Positions 18,721-29,723 of a DNA stretch of 64,000 bases are shown one piece after another. The stretch's first letter is position 1. Each line of letters begins with the position of its first letter. Source of the stretch: Enterobacter sp. EA-1 (GTDB lineage: Bacteria > Pseudomonadota > Gammaproteobacteria > Enterobacterales > Enterobacteriaceae); the NCBI GenBank assembly GCA_002886105.1, contig CP025776.1, positions 1,922,001 to 1,986,000 on the forward strand. The letters are read 5' to 3'. The notes below the pieces were generated by a model. It was not told the origin of the DNA, ran no database searches, and saw nothing but the letters and a program-made list of their open reading frames with translations. Both the position numbers and the translations under genes were made by a program.

Positions 18721-19484
18721 TCAGAGCCCTGGTGAACAGACGATAATGCCATTATTCACCAGCGCCATTTTTACCGAGCTGATAATTTCCAGCGCGCCCG
18801 AGGGTGTATCACTGTGGATACAAATTGAATCGAAATGCACAGGGATTATATTGCCGGTCACGGTTTTCACTTTCCCCTCAAGGCAGGCCATTAACACTTT
18901 CTCCGTGATCGCCTGCACGCTGAGGCGACCCGTGCTGCGGGTGAAGACGATAAACCCTTGATCGTCATACTCTCTGTCGGCATAAAACTCGGTAATCACC
19001 GGGTGTTCCAGCCGCTGCGCTGCCCGCCAGACCGCCGAGTTCGCCATACAGTAGAGATAAAGACCGGCGTCGAGTTGATGCAGGGTGGAGACAAAATGTT
19101 GTGCTGCCGCGTCATCCCGCGCCGGTGCATATATAAGGCGCCGTGGGGTTTTATATGCTGCAATGGCAACGCATATAAGCGCGCAAATTCCCGTAATGCC
19201 CCCAACTGGTAAATAATGTCGTTAACCAGTTCTTCTGTTGGGATGGATAAATGGCGGCGGCCAAAACCCTGTAAATCATGAAAGCCGGGATGAGCGCCAA
19301 TCGCTACATTATTTTTCTCGCTGCCTCCAACGGTTCTGTGCATAATATTGGGATCGCCAGCGTGAAACCCGGTGGCAATATTGGCGGAACTTATTATCGT
19401 CATTAACGCATTGTCAACGCCGTCGCCGATTACCCATGATCCAAAACTTTCTCCTATATCGGAGTTGATATCTACGGTTCGCAT
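18721..19484 (-). CDS. pxpA: PxpA / LamB-YcsF family protein
   Basis: Subunit A of the 5-oxoprolinase family (LamB/YcsF). The N-terminus [19 protein letters not shown] carries the metal-site aspartate pattern, followed by [38 protein letters not shown] and [10 protein letters not shown]. The C-terminal part is [16 protein letters not shown] and [18 protein letters not shown]. Two close shifts near 19130-19095 break the middle. It is the first gene of the minus-strand operon, divergent from the LysR regulator. Two adjacent ATG (19487, 19484) are possible starts. Confidence 0.92.
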
Positions 19485-19636
19485 CATAATAATTACTTAT
19501 TTCCGGTGGGGAGCATTAATTCACTATATGAATATTTATTTGTATCCGGAAAGTAGTATTTTTAGATAGGCTGATATCAGAAAAACAGAACGCTTATTTG
19601 CGAACATTTACGATGAAATGATCAAAGGGCAAATCG
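19485..19636. promoter_or_regulatory. Divergent promoter region between pxpA and lysR
   Basis: About 150 AT-rich bases separate the two diverging genes. LysR-type regulators normally bind such regions; several T-N11-A words are present, but I cannot fix the operator. Confidence 0.45.
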
Positions 19637-20552
19637 ATGCTGACGCTACGCCAAATCCGTTATTTTGTCGCCACGGCTGAAATGGGGCAGATCTCGCTGG
19701 CCGCCGTCCATCTCAATATTTCACAGTCGGCGGTCACCGGCGCTATTCAGGAACTGGAGCAGCTCTTAGGTAAGAAACTGTTTACCCGCTCGGTGCACGG
19801 CATGATGTTGACGGACTACGGAAATCACTTTCTCAATCATGCCTATACCGTTTTGCAAACGGTGGATAACGCCGTGCGCAGTATGCCGGTCAGCGATACC
19901 GGCGTGCGTGGCACGCTGCGTCTGGCGGCAAGTTACACGGTGATTGGCTATTTTTGCCGTTTCACCTTCAGCGGCTGATGCAGGACTATCCGCACATTGA
20001 TATCCAGCTGTTTGAGTATGAGCGTCAGGATATTGAGCAGGGGCTGATAGACCAGACGCTGGATATGGCACTGGTGTTGACCGGGAATTTGCGCCATCAG
20101 TCGATTTATGCCGAAACCCTGTTTAACTCAACGCGCCGGTTGTGGCTGCCATCGCGCCATCCGCTATGCGAGAAATCGCAGGTGACGCTGGAAGATGTGG
20201 CCGACGAGCCCTTTATTATGCTCACCGTGGATGAAGCTGCAGACAGCGCCATGCGCTACTGGGAAGAGGCCGGGGCGAGTCCGGACGTCATCCTGCGCAC
20301 CAGTTCCGTTGAGGCCGTGCGCAGTATGGTTGCCAATGGTTCGGGCGTCACCATCTTATCGGACTGGTCTACCGGCCGTGGTCGCTGGAAGGAAGGCGCA
20401 TTGAGACCCGTTCGCTGGTCAATAATGTACATCCGATGAGCGTCGGTCTGGCGTGGCGCTATGATGCCCGTTTTACCCCGGCGATGGCGGCGCTGCGTGA
20501 ATATTTCCGCAGTGCGTTCGTCACGCAGCAGATCACTATGGTGCGGCGTTAA
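19637..20552 (+). CDS. LysR-family transcriptional regulator of the pxp operon
   Basis: The N-terminal HTH (LRQIRYFVATAEMGQISLAA, SQSAVTGAIQELEQLLGKKL) is followed by the substrate-binding domain (DIQLFEYERQDIEQGLIDQT, MALVLTGNLRHQSIYAETLF, SSVEAVRSMVANGSGVTIL). Two shifts, near 19955 and 20365, are bridged. The end ITMVRR precedes TAA at 20550-20552. Its divergent placement beside pxpA makes control of that operon likely. The effector is unknown. Confidence 0.9.
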
Positions 20553-20779
20553 CACCTCTCTGCGCCTGTTCTCAGGCTTCACCGGATAATCGTCTGTGCA
20601 TCCGCTTTCCTGAGTTAAATTCCCCTTTCGTGCACGCGACCCCGTAAAGGGTTTTCTCCTGCGGGTTGTCGCTGTAGTCTCAGGTGCGGCTTTTATTTTG
20701 CTGCGCACGATGTGAGTAATCTTTTCCCGCAACACATAACTATAAAAATTCGGATACTTTAGGAACGGACAGGACAACT
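20553..20779. other. Intergenic region upstream of shiA
   Basis: About 227 bases, no gene seen. It must carry the shiA promoter; the ribosome binding site AGGA stands before the shiA ATG. Confidence 0.4.
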
Positions 20780-22094
20780 ATGGACTCCACGCTCATTACA
20801 ACCCGCCCCAACGAGGAGACACCTTCACTTCACCGCGCCGCCGTGCTGCCGGGCAGCTTTGCCGGAGCGGTAGTCGACTGGTACGATTTTCTGCTCTATG
20901 GCATTACCGCGGCGCTGGTGTTTAACCGCGAGTTTTTCCCACAGATCGATCCGGCGATGGGCACGCTTGCTGCCTTCGCCACCTTTGGCGTCGGTTTCTT
21001 GTTCCGCCCGCTGGGCGGCATTATCTTCGGCCATTTTGGCGACCGTCTGGGACGCAAACGGATGTTGATGATGACCGTCTGGATGATGGGCATCGCTACC
21101 GCCTGTATTGGTATTTTGCCGTCGTTCACCACCATCGGCTGGTGGGCGCCCACGCTGTTGGTTATTCTGCGCGCCCTTCAGGGCTTTGCCGTTGGGGGGG
21201 AATGGGGCGGTGCAGCGCTGCTGGCGGTGGAAAGTGCGCCCAGAGGCAAAAAGCCTTCTACAGTAGCGGCGTGCAGGTGGGGTATGGCGTTGGCCTGCTG
21301 CTTTCCACCGGGCTGGTGTCGTTAATCAGCAGCCTGACCACCGACGAGCAGTTCCTGAGCTGGGGCTGGCGTCTGCCGTTCCTGTTCAGCATTGTGCTGG
21401 TGCTGGGGGCGCTGTGGGTGCGCAACGGCATGGAAGAGTCCGCCGAGTTTGAGCATACTCAGGCACAGCAATCAACGGGTGAGAAAAACGTCTGCCGGTG
21501 TTCAGCGCTGCGCGTCACCCGGCTGCCTTTTTAAAAATTATCGCTCTGCGCCTGTGCGAACTGCTGACGATGTATATCGTCACGGCGTTTGCGCTTAACT
21601 ACTCAACGCAGAACCTCGGGTTGCCGCGCGAGCTGTTTCTCAATATTGGCCTGGTTGGTTGGCGGCATCAGTTGCCTGACTATTCCGCTGTTCGCATGGA
21701 TGGCGGACCGCTACGGGCGGCGACGCGTCTATATTACCGGTGCGTTGCTGGGCGCGTTGAGCGCGTTTCCGTTCTTTATGGCGCTGGAAGCGCGATCGAT
21801 CCCCGGCGTGGTGATTTTCTCGTTGATGCTGGCCAATATCGCCCACGATATGGTGGTCTGCGTGCAACAGCCGATGTTCACGGAAATGTTCGGCGCGGGT
21901 TATCGCTACAGCGGCGCGGGCGTGGGGTATCAGGTTGCCAGCGTGGTGGGCGGCGGGTTTACGCGCCGTTTATTGCCGCCGCATTGTTGACCTTCTCCGG
22001 CGGCGAGTGGCATTCGGTGGCGATTTATCTGATGGCGGGGTGTCTGCTTTCTGCCCTGACAGCGATGTTAATGAAAACGCAGCAGCCCCAATAA
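20780..22094 (+). CDS. shiA: Shikimate transporter ShiA (MHS family)
   Basis: Proton symporter of the metabolite:H+ (MHS) branch of the major facilitator superfamily, about 438 residues. It follows E. coli ShiA from end to end: FAGAVVDWYDFLLYGITAAL, FGVGFLFRPLGGIIFGHFGD, GDRLGRKRMLMMTVWMMG, GGEWGGAALLAVESAP, LRLCELLTMYIVTAFALNYS and MFTEMFGAGYRYSGAGVGYQ. Shifts occur near 21245, 21495, 21650 and 21960. ShiA imports shikimate. It lies beside the ydi cluster with aroD and ydiB, so imported shikimate can feed these enzymes. It is convergent with fadK. Confidence 0.95.
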
Positions 22095-22162
22095 TGCCGG
22101 GTGGTTTGCCGATCTGACGGTGGTTGCACCCAGCAGATCGGCCGATCCAACAGCAGGGGCGA

Positions 22163-23833
22163 TCACGAATGTGAGTAGCGCCGCGCCGGGCTGTTGCATT
22201 CGTTTTCGTTGCTCAGTCTCTGGATAATGTCCCGGCGCAGCAGGAATTTTTGATCTTGCCGGAGGATGTTCTGGGCAGTTTATCCACGATGACGATGCGT
22301 TCCGGGTATTTATACTTCGCCATCCGCTTACGGCTGAAAAACGCCACCACATCCGCCAGCGGCAGCGGTTGCCCCCGTGTTTTCAGCACCACATAAGCGC
22401 ATGAGCGTTCACCCAGTCGTTCATCCGGCATGGCCACCACGCAGGCATCCTCAATGGCCGGATGCTGCAACAGCATCTTCCACTTCACGGCTGCTGATGT
22501 TCTCGCCGCCGCGCACGATGATGTCTTTTTACGCCCGGTAATGCTGATATATCCCGCGTCGTCCATGCGACAGAGATCGCCGCTGTAATACCAGCCTTCC
22601 TTATCCAGCGCACGGGCGGTCAGCTCCGGCTCACCGAGATACCCCATAAACACATTCGGTCCGCGGGATGCTTCTTCTCCTTCCATTCCGCGCGGCAGCG
22701 TTTTACGCGACTCATCCACCACTTTGATTTCCACCCCGGCGGCGGCATAGCCATCGGTGTTCATCATTCGCGAAGGGGCATCGTCAAGATTGACCAGCGC
22801 ATGGGGCGAGCTTTCCGTCGAACCATAAATACTTAACAGCTTTATCCCTAACTGCTGGCAACCCTGCGCCACTTTTTTTCGGGATGGTGGTACCGCCGCA
22901 GAGAAAGAAACGCAGTGATGAGAGATCGGCTGGCTGCTTTTCTACCGCGCACAGAATGTCATAAACGAACGGTGTCGCGCCGAGCATGCAGGTGCAACGC
23001 TGTTGCTCCAGCATCGTAATGCAGGCGGTCGGGGTAAAAATGTCCAGCAACACGCTGCGTGCGCCAATCAGAAACGGCGCGGTCACGCCGTGCAGAAACC
23101 CCGTGGCGTGCCCCCAGCGGCGCTGGCATCATAAACACATCCTGCCAGGGTCAGATTCAGCCGCGCGCAGTACGCCCGCTCGCTGGCCAGAATATTGTTG
23201 TGGGTCAGCATCACGCCCTTCGGCATTCCCTCGGTGCCGGAGGTAAACAGCACGGCGGCAAGTTCATCGCCGTGTACCGCGCGGCGCGGTGAGCGGGGCG
23301 TTATCTTGCAGTAGCTGGTGGAAGCTGGGCGAGGTTGTCGCCGGAGCCAGTTTATCCACGCCGACAATGCGCTGTAAGCCGGGTAACTGGTTTTGCAGCG
23401 GCAGGATCAGATCCACCGGACGGGTCTGTTTTAAACAGGGTGGGGGCAAAGAAAATTTTTGCACACCGGCATTTGTTTAACACCCACACCAGCTCCGCTT
23501 CCCGCCACGCAGGCAGCAGCGGCACGGGAAACCGCGCCGGTTTTCAGGCAGGCCAGATAAATCACGGTAAATTCACACCAGCCCGGAAGCTGAAACGCAA
23601 CGCGATCGCCGGGGCTGAATGCCGTTGTTCAGCAACCATGTTGCCAGCAACTTGCGGCGTGATCAAGGGCCGCGTAGAGTGTAAGACGCGCCGTGGTTAT
23701 CCACCACCGCGACTTTGTCTGGCATGGCGCGCAGGGTCTGGTGCCAGTAATCTCCCAGCGATGCATCCCCCCAAAAACCTTGCCGTCGGTACGCTTCCCG
23801 ACGTTCAGCATTAAACGTTATCGTGACGCTCAT
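22163..23833 (-). CDS. fadK: Acyl-CoA synthetase FadK (YdiD)
   Basis: AMP-forming acyl-CoA ligase (ANL family), about 550 residues. The AMP-binding signature is seen as LFTSGTEGMPKGVMLTHNN. Further matches are GSTESSPHALVNLDDAPSRM, GWYYSGDLCRMDDAGYISIT, the hinge GRKKDIIVRGGENIS and the C-terminal lysine region LPRTSSGKIQKFLLRRD. Shifts occur near 23640, 23480, 23430, 23290, 23110, 22880, 22530 and 22250. In E. coli FadK activates short and medium-chain fatty acids under anaerobic conditions. It is the last gene of the ydiQRST-fadK operon. The protein ends with a short extra tail compared with E. coli. Confidence 0.92.
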
Positions 23834-23926
23834 GAACTCTTCTCAGTCAATAAACCGTTAAACGTGCGAACAGGAAGGACATCGTGAGCGGATGTCCTTT
23901 CGCGAATTTCAGGCGGTATTGCGGGA

Positions 23927-24219
23927 TCAGCCGTAGCGGAAGTCGACGCCGAACGTGCCTGCCGGGTAGGTCCATTTGTCGAGGATGGTCTCCCCGCACA
24001 GCACGCGGCAGGTGCCGCATTCAAGGCAACCGGCGCAGTCGAAATGGATATTGCCGTCGGCATCCTGCTTGTAGAGATTGGCCGGGCAGGCGTTAGCAAT
24101 TTGCGAAACTCAGCAATGTTGGGGTTATCCGCCAGAATAATGTGCGGATGGCCCTCATCGACATGGAATTTATTGACGCCCAGTTTGACGTCAACGTTAA
24201 CGCTGTTTTCCTGACTCAT
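23927..24219 (-). CDS. ydiT: Ferredoxin-like protein YdiT (FixX family)
   Basis: A FixX-type small iron-sulfur protein of about 97 residues. It starts VNVDVKLGVNKFHVDEGHPH and has the cysteine cluster CAGCLECGTCRVLCG near the end. One shift lies near 24100. Its ATG overlaps the TGA of ydiS. It is the partner of YdiS in passing electrons from the electron-transfer flavoprotein to the quinone pool by analogy to FixCX. Confidence 0.92.
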
Positions 24220-25505
24220 AGTGCAGTCGCCCCTTTGATGCCATCTTTCAGTAAATTCATCAGCCCGATTTTCTTCATATGGGACATCATCATTTTGCGC
24301 ACCGGCTGGTTCTGGCGGCCATCAACGGTAAACATATCGTTCATGATGCCTGCCACCATTTGCGGATACTGGGTAAACAGACGCGGGTTTTCCATCAGCG
24401 CCGGGAGCTTACGGAAGTGCTGCATGTCACGCATCACAAAACTCTGCTCCAGCGCGCGTTTATAGTCCGACAACGCGTGCGCAGAGAAATCCTGCTGACG
24501 TTTTGCTGCGATTGCGGTATTGGCCGCCGCCTCGGCTGACGCGATGGCTAAGTCCATGCCGCGCACGGTAAAGCCCAGATTGAGACAGAAACCGGCAGCG
24601 TCGCCGACAATCATCACGCCGTCGCTCACCAGTTGCGGTACCATCGCCAGACCGCCTTCCGGCACCATATGTGCGGAGTACTCCAGCAATTTACCGCCCT
24701 GGAATCAGCGGGCGAATGGACGGATGCTGTTTAAAATCTTCCAGCATCTGCGGCACGCTTTTCCCGGCCTGACCGATATCGCCGAGCCCGCACACCAGAC
24801 CAATAGAGACCGAATCGCGGTTGGTATACAGGAACCCGCCGCCCATCAGGCCGTTCGAGGGCGAACCGGCAAACAGCCACGCTGCGCCCTCATTCCCCCT
24901 CGAGGTTAAACCGATCGTTAATTTGCGCGGTGGGCAAGCCAATCAACTCCTTCACGCCCACGGCATAGTGGTGCGGTGAAGGGGCGGGCACCATGCCCAG
25001 CGAGCGACCCAACAGGGAGTTCACGCCGTCCGCAAGGATCACCACATTGGCCTCAAGAATGTCATCGCCCGCCTGCACGCCAGTGACCCGGTTGCCCTCG
25101 CGGATCAACGCATCGACCCGCACGCCCGGAATAAACTGCGCGCCTGCCTGTTCCGCCTGCTCCATCAGCCACGGATCGAGCCGGTTACGCAGCACGGTGT
25201 ATGAGGCCTGCGCGGGAGGGCGGGTTTTTCCCGTTGAAAGTCGAGGGTGACGGCGTTTTCTTCAGTCAAAAGGAGATCTTCTCGTGGGTCACCGTGCGCT
25301 CAATCGGCGCGTTCTGCGCGAAGCCCGGCATGATGCGCTCAATACTGTGCGCGTAAAGCCTGCCTCCGGTCATATTCTTACTGCCTGCGCTGTTGCCGCG
25401 TTCGATGACCAGCACATCCAGCCCGGCTTTAGCCATCACATAGGCGGCCACCGTTCCCGCCACGCCCGCGCCAACCACGATGGCGTCAAATCTTTCATCC
25501 GACAT
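24216..25505 (-). CDS. ydiS: ETF-quinone oxidoreductase-like flavoprotein YdiS (FixC family)
   Basis: A FAD-dependent oxidoreductase of about 429 residues. The N-terminal dinucleotide fold reads FDAIVVGAGVAGTVAAYVMA. Later come VTGVQAGDDILEANVVILAD, the second FAD motif SDGVMIVGDAAGFCLNLGF and VRGMDLAIASAEAAANTAI. Shifts occur near 25265, 25215, 24900 and 24700. With YdiT it should oxidise or reduce the flavoprotein YdiQR against quinone at the inner membrane. Confidence 0.93.
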
Positions 25506-25561
25506 GCGTTATGCTCCCTTCCCGCTGCCCGCGCAGCGGGATATCTGCGTAAGAACGAGGG

Positions 25562-26507
25562 TCAGTGGCTCAGCTCGTCGATCAGGGCCGGGACAACTTT
25601 GTAGATATCGCCCACCAGCCGTAATCGGCGTAATTGAAGATCGGCGCATTTTTGTCTTTATTGATGGCGACGATCACCTTCGCGCCATTGCCGCCGACCA
25701 TATGCTGAATCTGACCGGAAATGCCCAGCGTCAGGTAGAGATCGGACTTCAGCAACACGCCGGAGACACCGACATAGCGCTCACGCTCCATCCAGTTTTC
25801 GCCTTCGGCAATCGGCCGGGAACATCCCACTTCTGCGCCCAGCACGCTGGCCAGTTCACGCACCATGGCGAGATCGTCTTGCGCCGCCAGACCACGGCCC
25901 ACGCCGACCACACGTTTTGCTTTGCTCCAAATCCACACTGCTCAGTGTTTTCGCCCGGCGCTGCTGGCAACGGATCTCATGGCGCGGCGCAATATACTCC
26001 CGCCGTGGCGACGGGGCAGGTATGGGAGGGATCGGTGGCGGCGGGCTCCATCACCGGCGCAAGGGTAATAATGGCCAGCGCACTGTTCAGTTTTTCTTTA
26101 CCAAAGGCCGGTGCCACCATACATGCGGTGCTGCGCGCAGACGCCGCTGGCGTCAATGCTGACTGCCGTTGCATCGTTTACCATAGTGGCATTGAGCAGT
26201 ACGCTGAGCCGTGCACCCGGGCTTTGCAGCGTTTGGTCGTGGTCATCAGCAGCAACGCGGGTTGACCGGCGCTCTGTTGCTCAATCAGCGCGGCAAGCGT
26301 TTCGGCGAAGTTTTCAATGCGTTGCAGGTCGGAATGCGGCTCAAGCACCGTCACGCTATCAGCGCCCAGCGCCTGCAGGCGGTTTACCTGTTCAGCGCCA
26401 TACACAATGGCATGCACCTGCTGGCCCCATTGACGTGCGCCGGTCATTAATTCTGCGTAGCGTTCAGCATTGTCGCTCAGTACCCAGACGCGGGTTAATT
26501 GACTCAT
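25562..26507 (-). CDS. ydiR: Electron transfer flavoprotein alpha subunit YdiR (FixB family)
   Basis: ETF alpha subunit, about 312 residues. The N-terminal half reads RVWVLSDNAERYAELMTGAR and LGADSVTVLEPHSDLQRIEN. The C-terminal FAD domain has AKRVVGVGRGLAAQDDLAMV, VGVSGVLLKSDLYLTLGISG and KVIVAINKDKNAPIFNYADY, which holds the typical SGQIQHMVG/NKD elements. At least four shifts (near 26225, 26180, 25990 and 25620). The ATG lies 20 bases after the ydiQ stop. It forms a heterodimer with YdiQ. Confidence 0.92.
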
Positions 26508-26527
26508 GATCTTCTTCTCCGTTGGGC

Positions 26528-27290
26528 TCAATTCAGGGCTTTTTTTCACGTGTTCGGCCGGGCAGCGATCGCTTCCGGCGAATCATTGTCGAGGATGATG
26601 TGTTTGCGCGTGGTGGCCGGCGGTACGATGATCTCCATCAGTTCCGCCTGCGGCGAGGTCGGGTTCCAGCCAATATCGCTGGGTTGCCACTGATTGACCG
26701 GTTTTTTGCCTGCGCCAAGAATGGCTTTCATCGAAGGAATGCGAGGGGTGTTAATGTCCGACGTCACGCAGAGCACGGCAGGCGGCGTCAGTTCGATCAC
26801 TTCCACATCCTCTTCGAGTGTGCGCTCAACGGTGAGCTTTGCGCCATCGCGCTGGATGCTGCTGACCGCGTTAATCACCGGCAGTTGCAGGATCTCGCCA
26901 ACCAGTAAGCCCACTTGCTGGGCGTAGAGGTCACCGGAACCTTCGCCAAACAGCATCACATCGAAGCCCACTTTCTCTGCCGCAGCGGCCAGTGCCTGTG
27001 CGGTTTCTTTCGGCAGGGCGTGTTCCAGTTGTGCATCCTGCACCATAAACAGGCTGTTTGGGCCACGGGAAAGGACGTCTTTACGCACTTTCGAATTTTG
27101 CAGCAGCGAGCCGCCGACGGTCAGTGGCAACGTCATCGCCTTCACTGGCGAGTTGTGTGGCCGCTTCGATGGCATTGAGATCGAACTGGCTGATCTTCGC
27201 CTCTGCATTGTCAAAGCTGAGCGTATGGTCGGGCATGACCATAATGTCCTGTTCCTCAGGCACCAGTTTAAAGCAGGTTATTATTTTCAT
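26528..27290 (-). CDS. ydiQ: Electron transfer flavoprotein beta subunit YdiQ (FixA family)
   Basis: ETF beta subunit, 254 residues. It starts [20 protein letters not shown] and has [40 protein letters not shown] and [20 protein letters not shown]. Correcting single shifts near 27120 and 26560 gives the E. coli-like end AEHVKKALN and a TGA at 26528-26530. First gene of the ydiQRST-fadK operon, divergent from the regulator gene ydiP. Confidence 0.94.
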
Positions 27291-27618
27291 GGCATCTCCT
27301 GTAAGTCGCGGGCGAATATTGGCAGTGACGCCAACATCGACGGAAGGTCAAATTTGACTGGAAATAGTGTGCGATAGCGGGATCGGGTTTTTCGACGGGG
27401 CAAGCTGTTTTCGTTGCTAACAATCTTGCAAAAAAAGTGAGATCGGCTGAGCAAAATAAAAGTCAGTGAAAATAAATTGTGCGCGTAAACATATTATCTT
27501 GCATGCCCGGTAAATAATCTTGTTCTGCACCTGTAAAGTACAGTTGAATAACCGCGGCGCTCGCTCTATTTTATCCTTATTATTTTGTTTAGGCTTATTC
27601 TCAAAATGTGAGGTTGTC
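27291..27618. promoter_or_regulatory. Divergent control region ydiQ / ydiP
   Basis: About 330 bases between diverging genes, AT-rich in the ydiP-proximal half. It probably holds the operator for the AraC-type regulator YdiP. I see no convincing FNR or CRP consensus. Confidence 0.45.
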
Positions 27619-28527
27619 ATGTATCAGCGATGCTTTGATAATGCCATGGAACCCCCTTTTCGCACAGGGGGAAACACCCCCGATTTTCACGCTTTGTCAT
27701 CAGCGATGATCCGGCACGGGAATCCGGGCATCATGTTCACGATAATGAAACCGAGCTTATTTATGTCAAAAGGCGTGGCGCGATTAATCATCGACTCCTC
27801 GCTGTATGTCGCGCATGCGGATGATATTGTGGTGATTGAACGGGGGCGGTTGCATGCGGTGGCATCGGATGCAAACGCGCCCGCCACCACCTACACATGC
27901 GCTCTGCATGGCTTCCGCTTTCGCGATCGGGAAGAGCACCAGTTGTTGCAACCGCACTCGTGTCCGGTCATTTCCGCCGGGCAGGGGGAAAGAGGTGATT
28001 AAAAGCATATTTAATGAATTGAGCGTAATGTTGCCGCAAAGTAAAAATACCTTAACGTCTGTCTATGATGCCTTTGCCTATGCATTGACGGTGTTGTACT
28101 ACGAGAATTTTAAAAATGCCTACCGTTCGGAGCAGGGGCTATATTAAAAAGATGCATTAATTAAAGATATTCTGGTCTATTTGAATAACAACTACCGCAA
28201 AAAAATAACGCTCGAACAGTTGTCAAAACAATTTCGCGCCAGTGTCAGTTATATCTGTCACGAATTTACCAAAGAGTACCGTATTTCCCCATCAACTATG
28301 TGATCCAGCGGCGGATGACCGAAGCCAAATTTGCGCTGACCAATACCGACAATTCGCTGGCGGAAATCTCCGGCGAGTGGGGTATGAAAATGTGGACCAC
28401 TTCGCCAAGCTTTTTTCTGCGTCATGGCGGTTGCTCGCCAAGCGATTACCGCCGGCAATTTAAAAACAATGTCAGTGAGCAAGAGCATCGGTCCGGTTTT
28501 TATCCGCAGGAAAAGGTGCTGTTTTAG
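27619..28527 (+). CDS. ydiP: AraC-family regulator YdiP
   Basis: AraC/XylS regulator, about 300 residues. The N-terminal cupin-like part shows ARLIIDSSLYVAHADDIVVI and ERGRLHAVASDANAPATT. The C-terminal double HTH shows NNNYRKKITLEQLSKQFRAS, VSYICHEFTKEYRISPINYV, IQRRMTEAKFALTNTDNSLA and HGGCSPSDYRRQFKN, all close to E. coli YdiP. Shifts occur near 27680, 27750, 27905, 27990, 28145, 28290 and 28370. It is transcribed away from ydiQ and towards ydiO, inside the ydi cluster as in E. coli, and is the likely regulator of it. Confidence 0.93.
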
Positions 28528-28535
28528 GTTGTCAC

Positions 28536-28565
28536 CTCAGTTCCCGGTAAACCGGGAACTGAGGG
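28536..28565. terminator. Bidirectional terminator between ydiP and ydiO
   Basis: A long perfect stem, CCTCAGTTCCCGG / CCGGGAACTGAGG with a TAAA-like loop, sits between two convergent stops. No long T-run is present on the plus strand. Confidence 0.75.
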
Positions 28566-28570
28566 CTGCA

Positions 28571-29710
28571 CTAGTCCGGTAGTCTTTCAGGATCTGCCGA
28601 CCCGCCATAAATCATGATCTCATCCGTACCGCCGCCGATACGTTCACAACGCACATCGCGCCAGAATCGGGAAACGCGCGCTTCGTCGGTATAACCCAGC
28701 CCGCCCATGATCTGAATAGCATCATCGATCACTTCCATCGCCGTACGCGCACAGTAGAGTTTCGCCAGTGCGGCGCTGGTGCGCAGGGACTGTTGCTGAT
28801 CCGCCTGCCGAGGCCACTTTCAGCACCATATTGCGCATGTTGTCGACTTTGATGGCCATCAGCGCCAGCTTCTCCTGGATCATCTGGTTATGACCAATCG
28901 GTTTGCCAAAGGCAATGCGTTGATTGGCATAGCGAGCGGCATCTTCAAACGCACATTCGGCAAAGCCGGTGCTGCGTGCGGCGTTGATCAGGCGTTCCAT
29001 CTCAAAGTTATACATCACATTGAGAAAGCCCATCCCTCTTCGCCAACCATGTCGCTCTCCTCAACTTCCACATTGTCGAGGTAGACTTCGCAGGTACTCA
29101 GCATATGCCAGCCGATTTTATGCAGCGGGTTGACTTTGATGCCCGGTTTTTGGCATCCACCCACCACAGCGTAAAGGCTCTTTTCGGATCTTTCGGTTGT
29201 GGATCGCGCCAGCACCAGCATGTACGGGTACTCTTTCGCACCGGTGATAAAGGTTTTTGCCCGTTCAGGTACACTTTGCCGTTTTGCGCGTGTAGCTGGT
29301 GGTGGCGCTGTTGTTATCGGAACCCGCACCGGGTTCTGTCAACGCCAGCGCATACGCCGGATCGCCGGTTTCCATGGTGCTTTCGGCGGTTTTACGCAGT
29401 TGCTCGGCAGAGCCGAAACGGCGCATGCTGTGAATACACTGCCCGTTGGTGATAAGAAACGCGGGCGCGCCACATTTCGACACTTCCATCAGCGCCAGCA
29501 TCTGCGTGACATAATCCGCCGGGATGCCGCCGAACTCTTCCGGGACGCCGAGCATCGAAATGCCGTTATCGGCCAGCGCGCATAAATTCACGCGGGTAGG
29601 TTGCTGTCTGATCGCAGGTGCGGAAATACTCTTCCGGGAAGTTACTGGTGATCAGTTCGCGGATGCTGGCAAGCAGCAGCTCCTGCTCTTCGGTTAAAGA
29701 AAAAATCCAT
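28571..29710 (-). CDS. ydiO: Acyl-CoA dehydrogenase YdiO
   Basis: Flavin acyl-CoA dehydrogenase of about 380 residues. The N-terminal EEQELLLASIRELITSNFPE and LGVPEEFGGIPADYVTQMLA are followed by YALALTEPGAGSDNNSATTS with the TEPGAGSD flavin/substrate motif, EVYLDNVEVEESDMVGEEG, GFAECAFEDAARYANQRIAF and the C-terminal IQIMGGLGYTDEARVSRFWR with GGGTDEIM. Shifts occur near 29695, 29600, 29285, 29195, 29035 and 28800. Its electrons should pass to or from YdiQR. The close relation to crotonobetainyl-CoA reductase CaiA means it may act as an enoyl-CoA reductase in vivo. Confidence 0.93.
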
Positions 29711-29723
29711 TATCGTACTCCTG

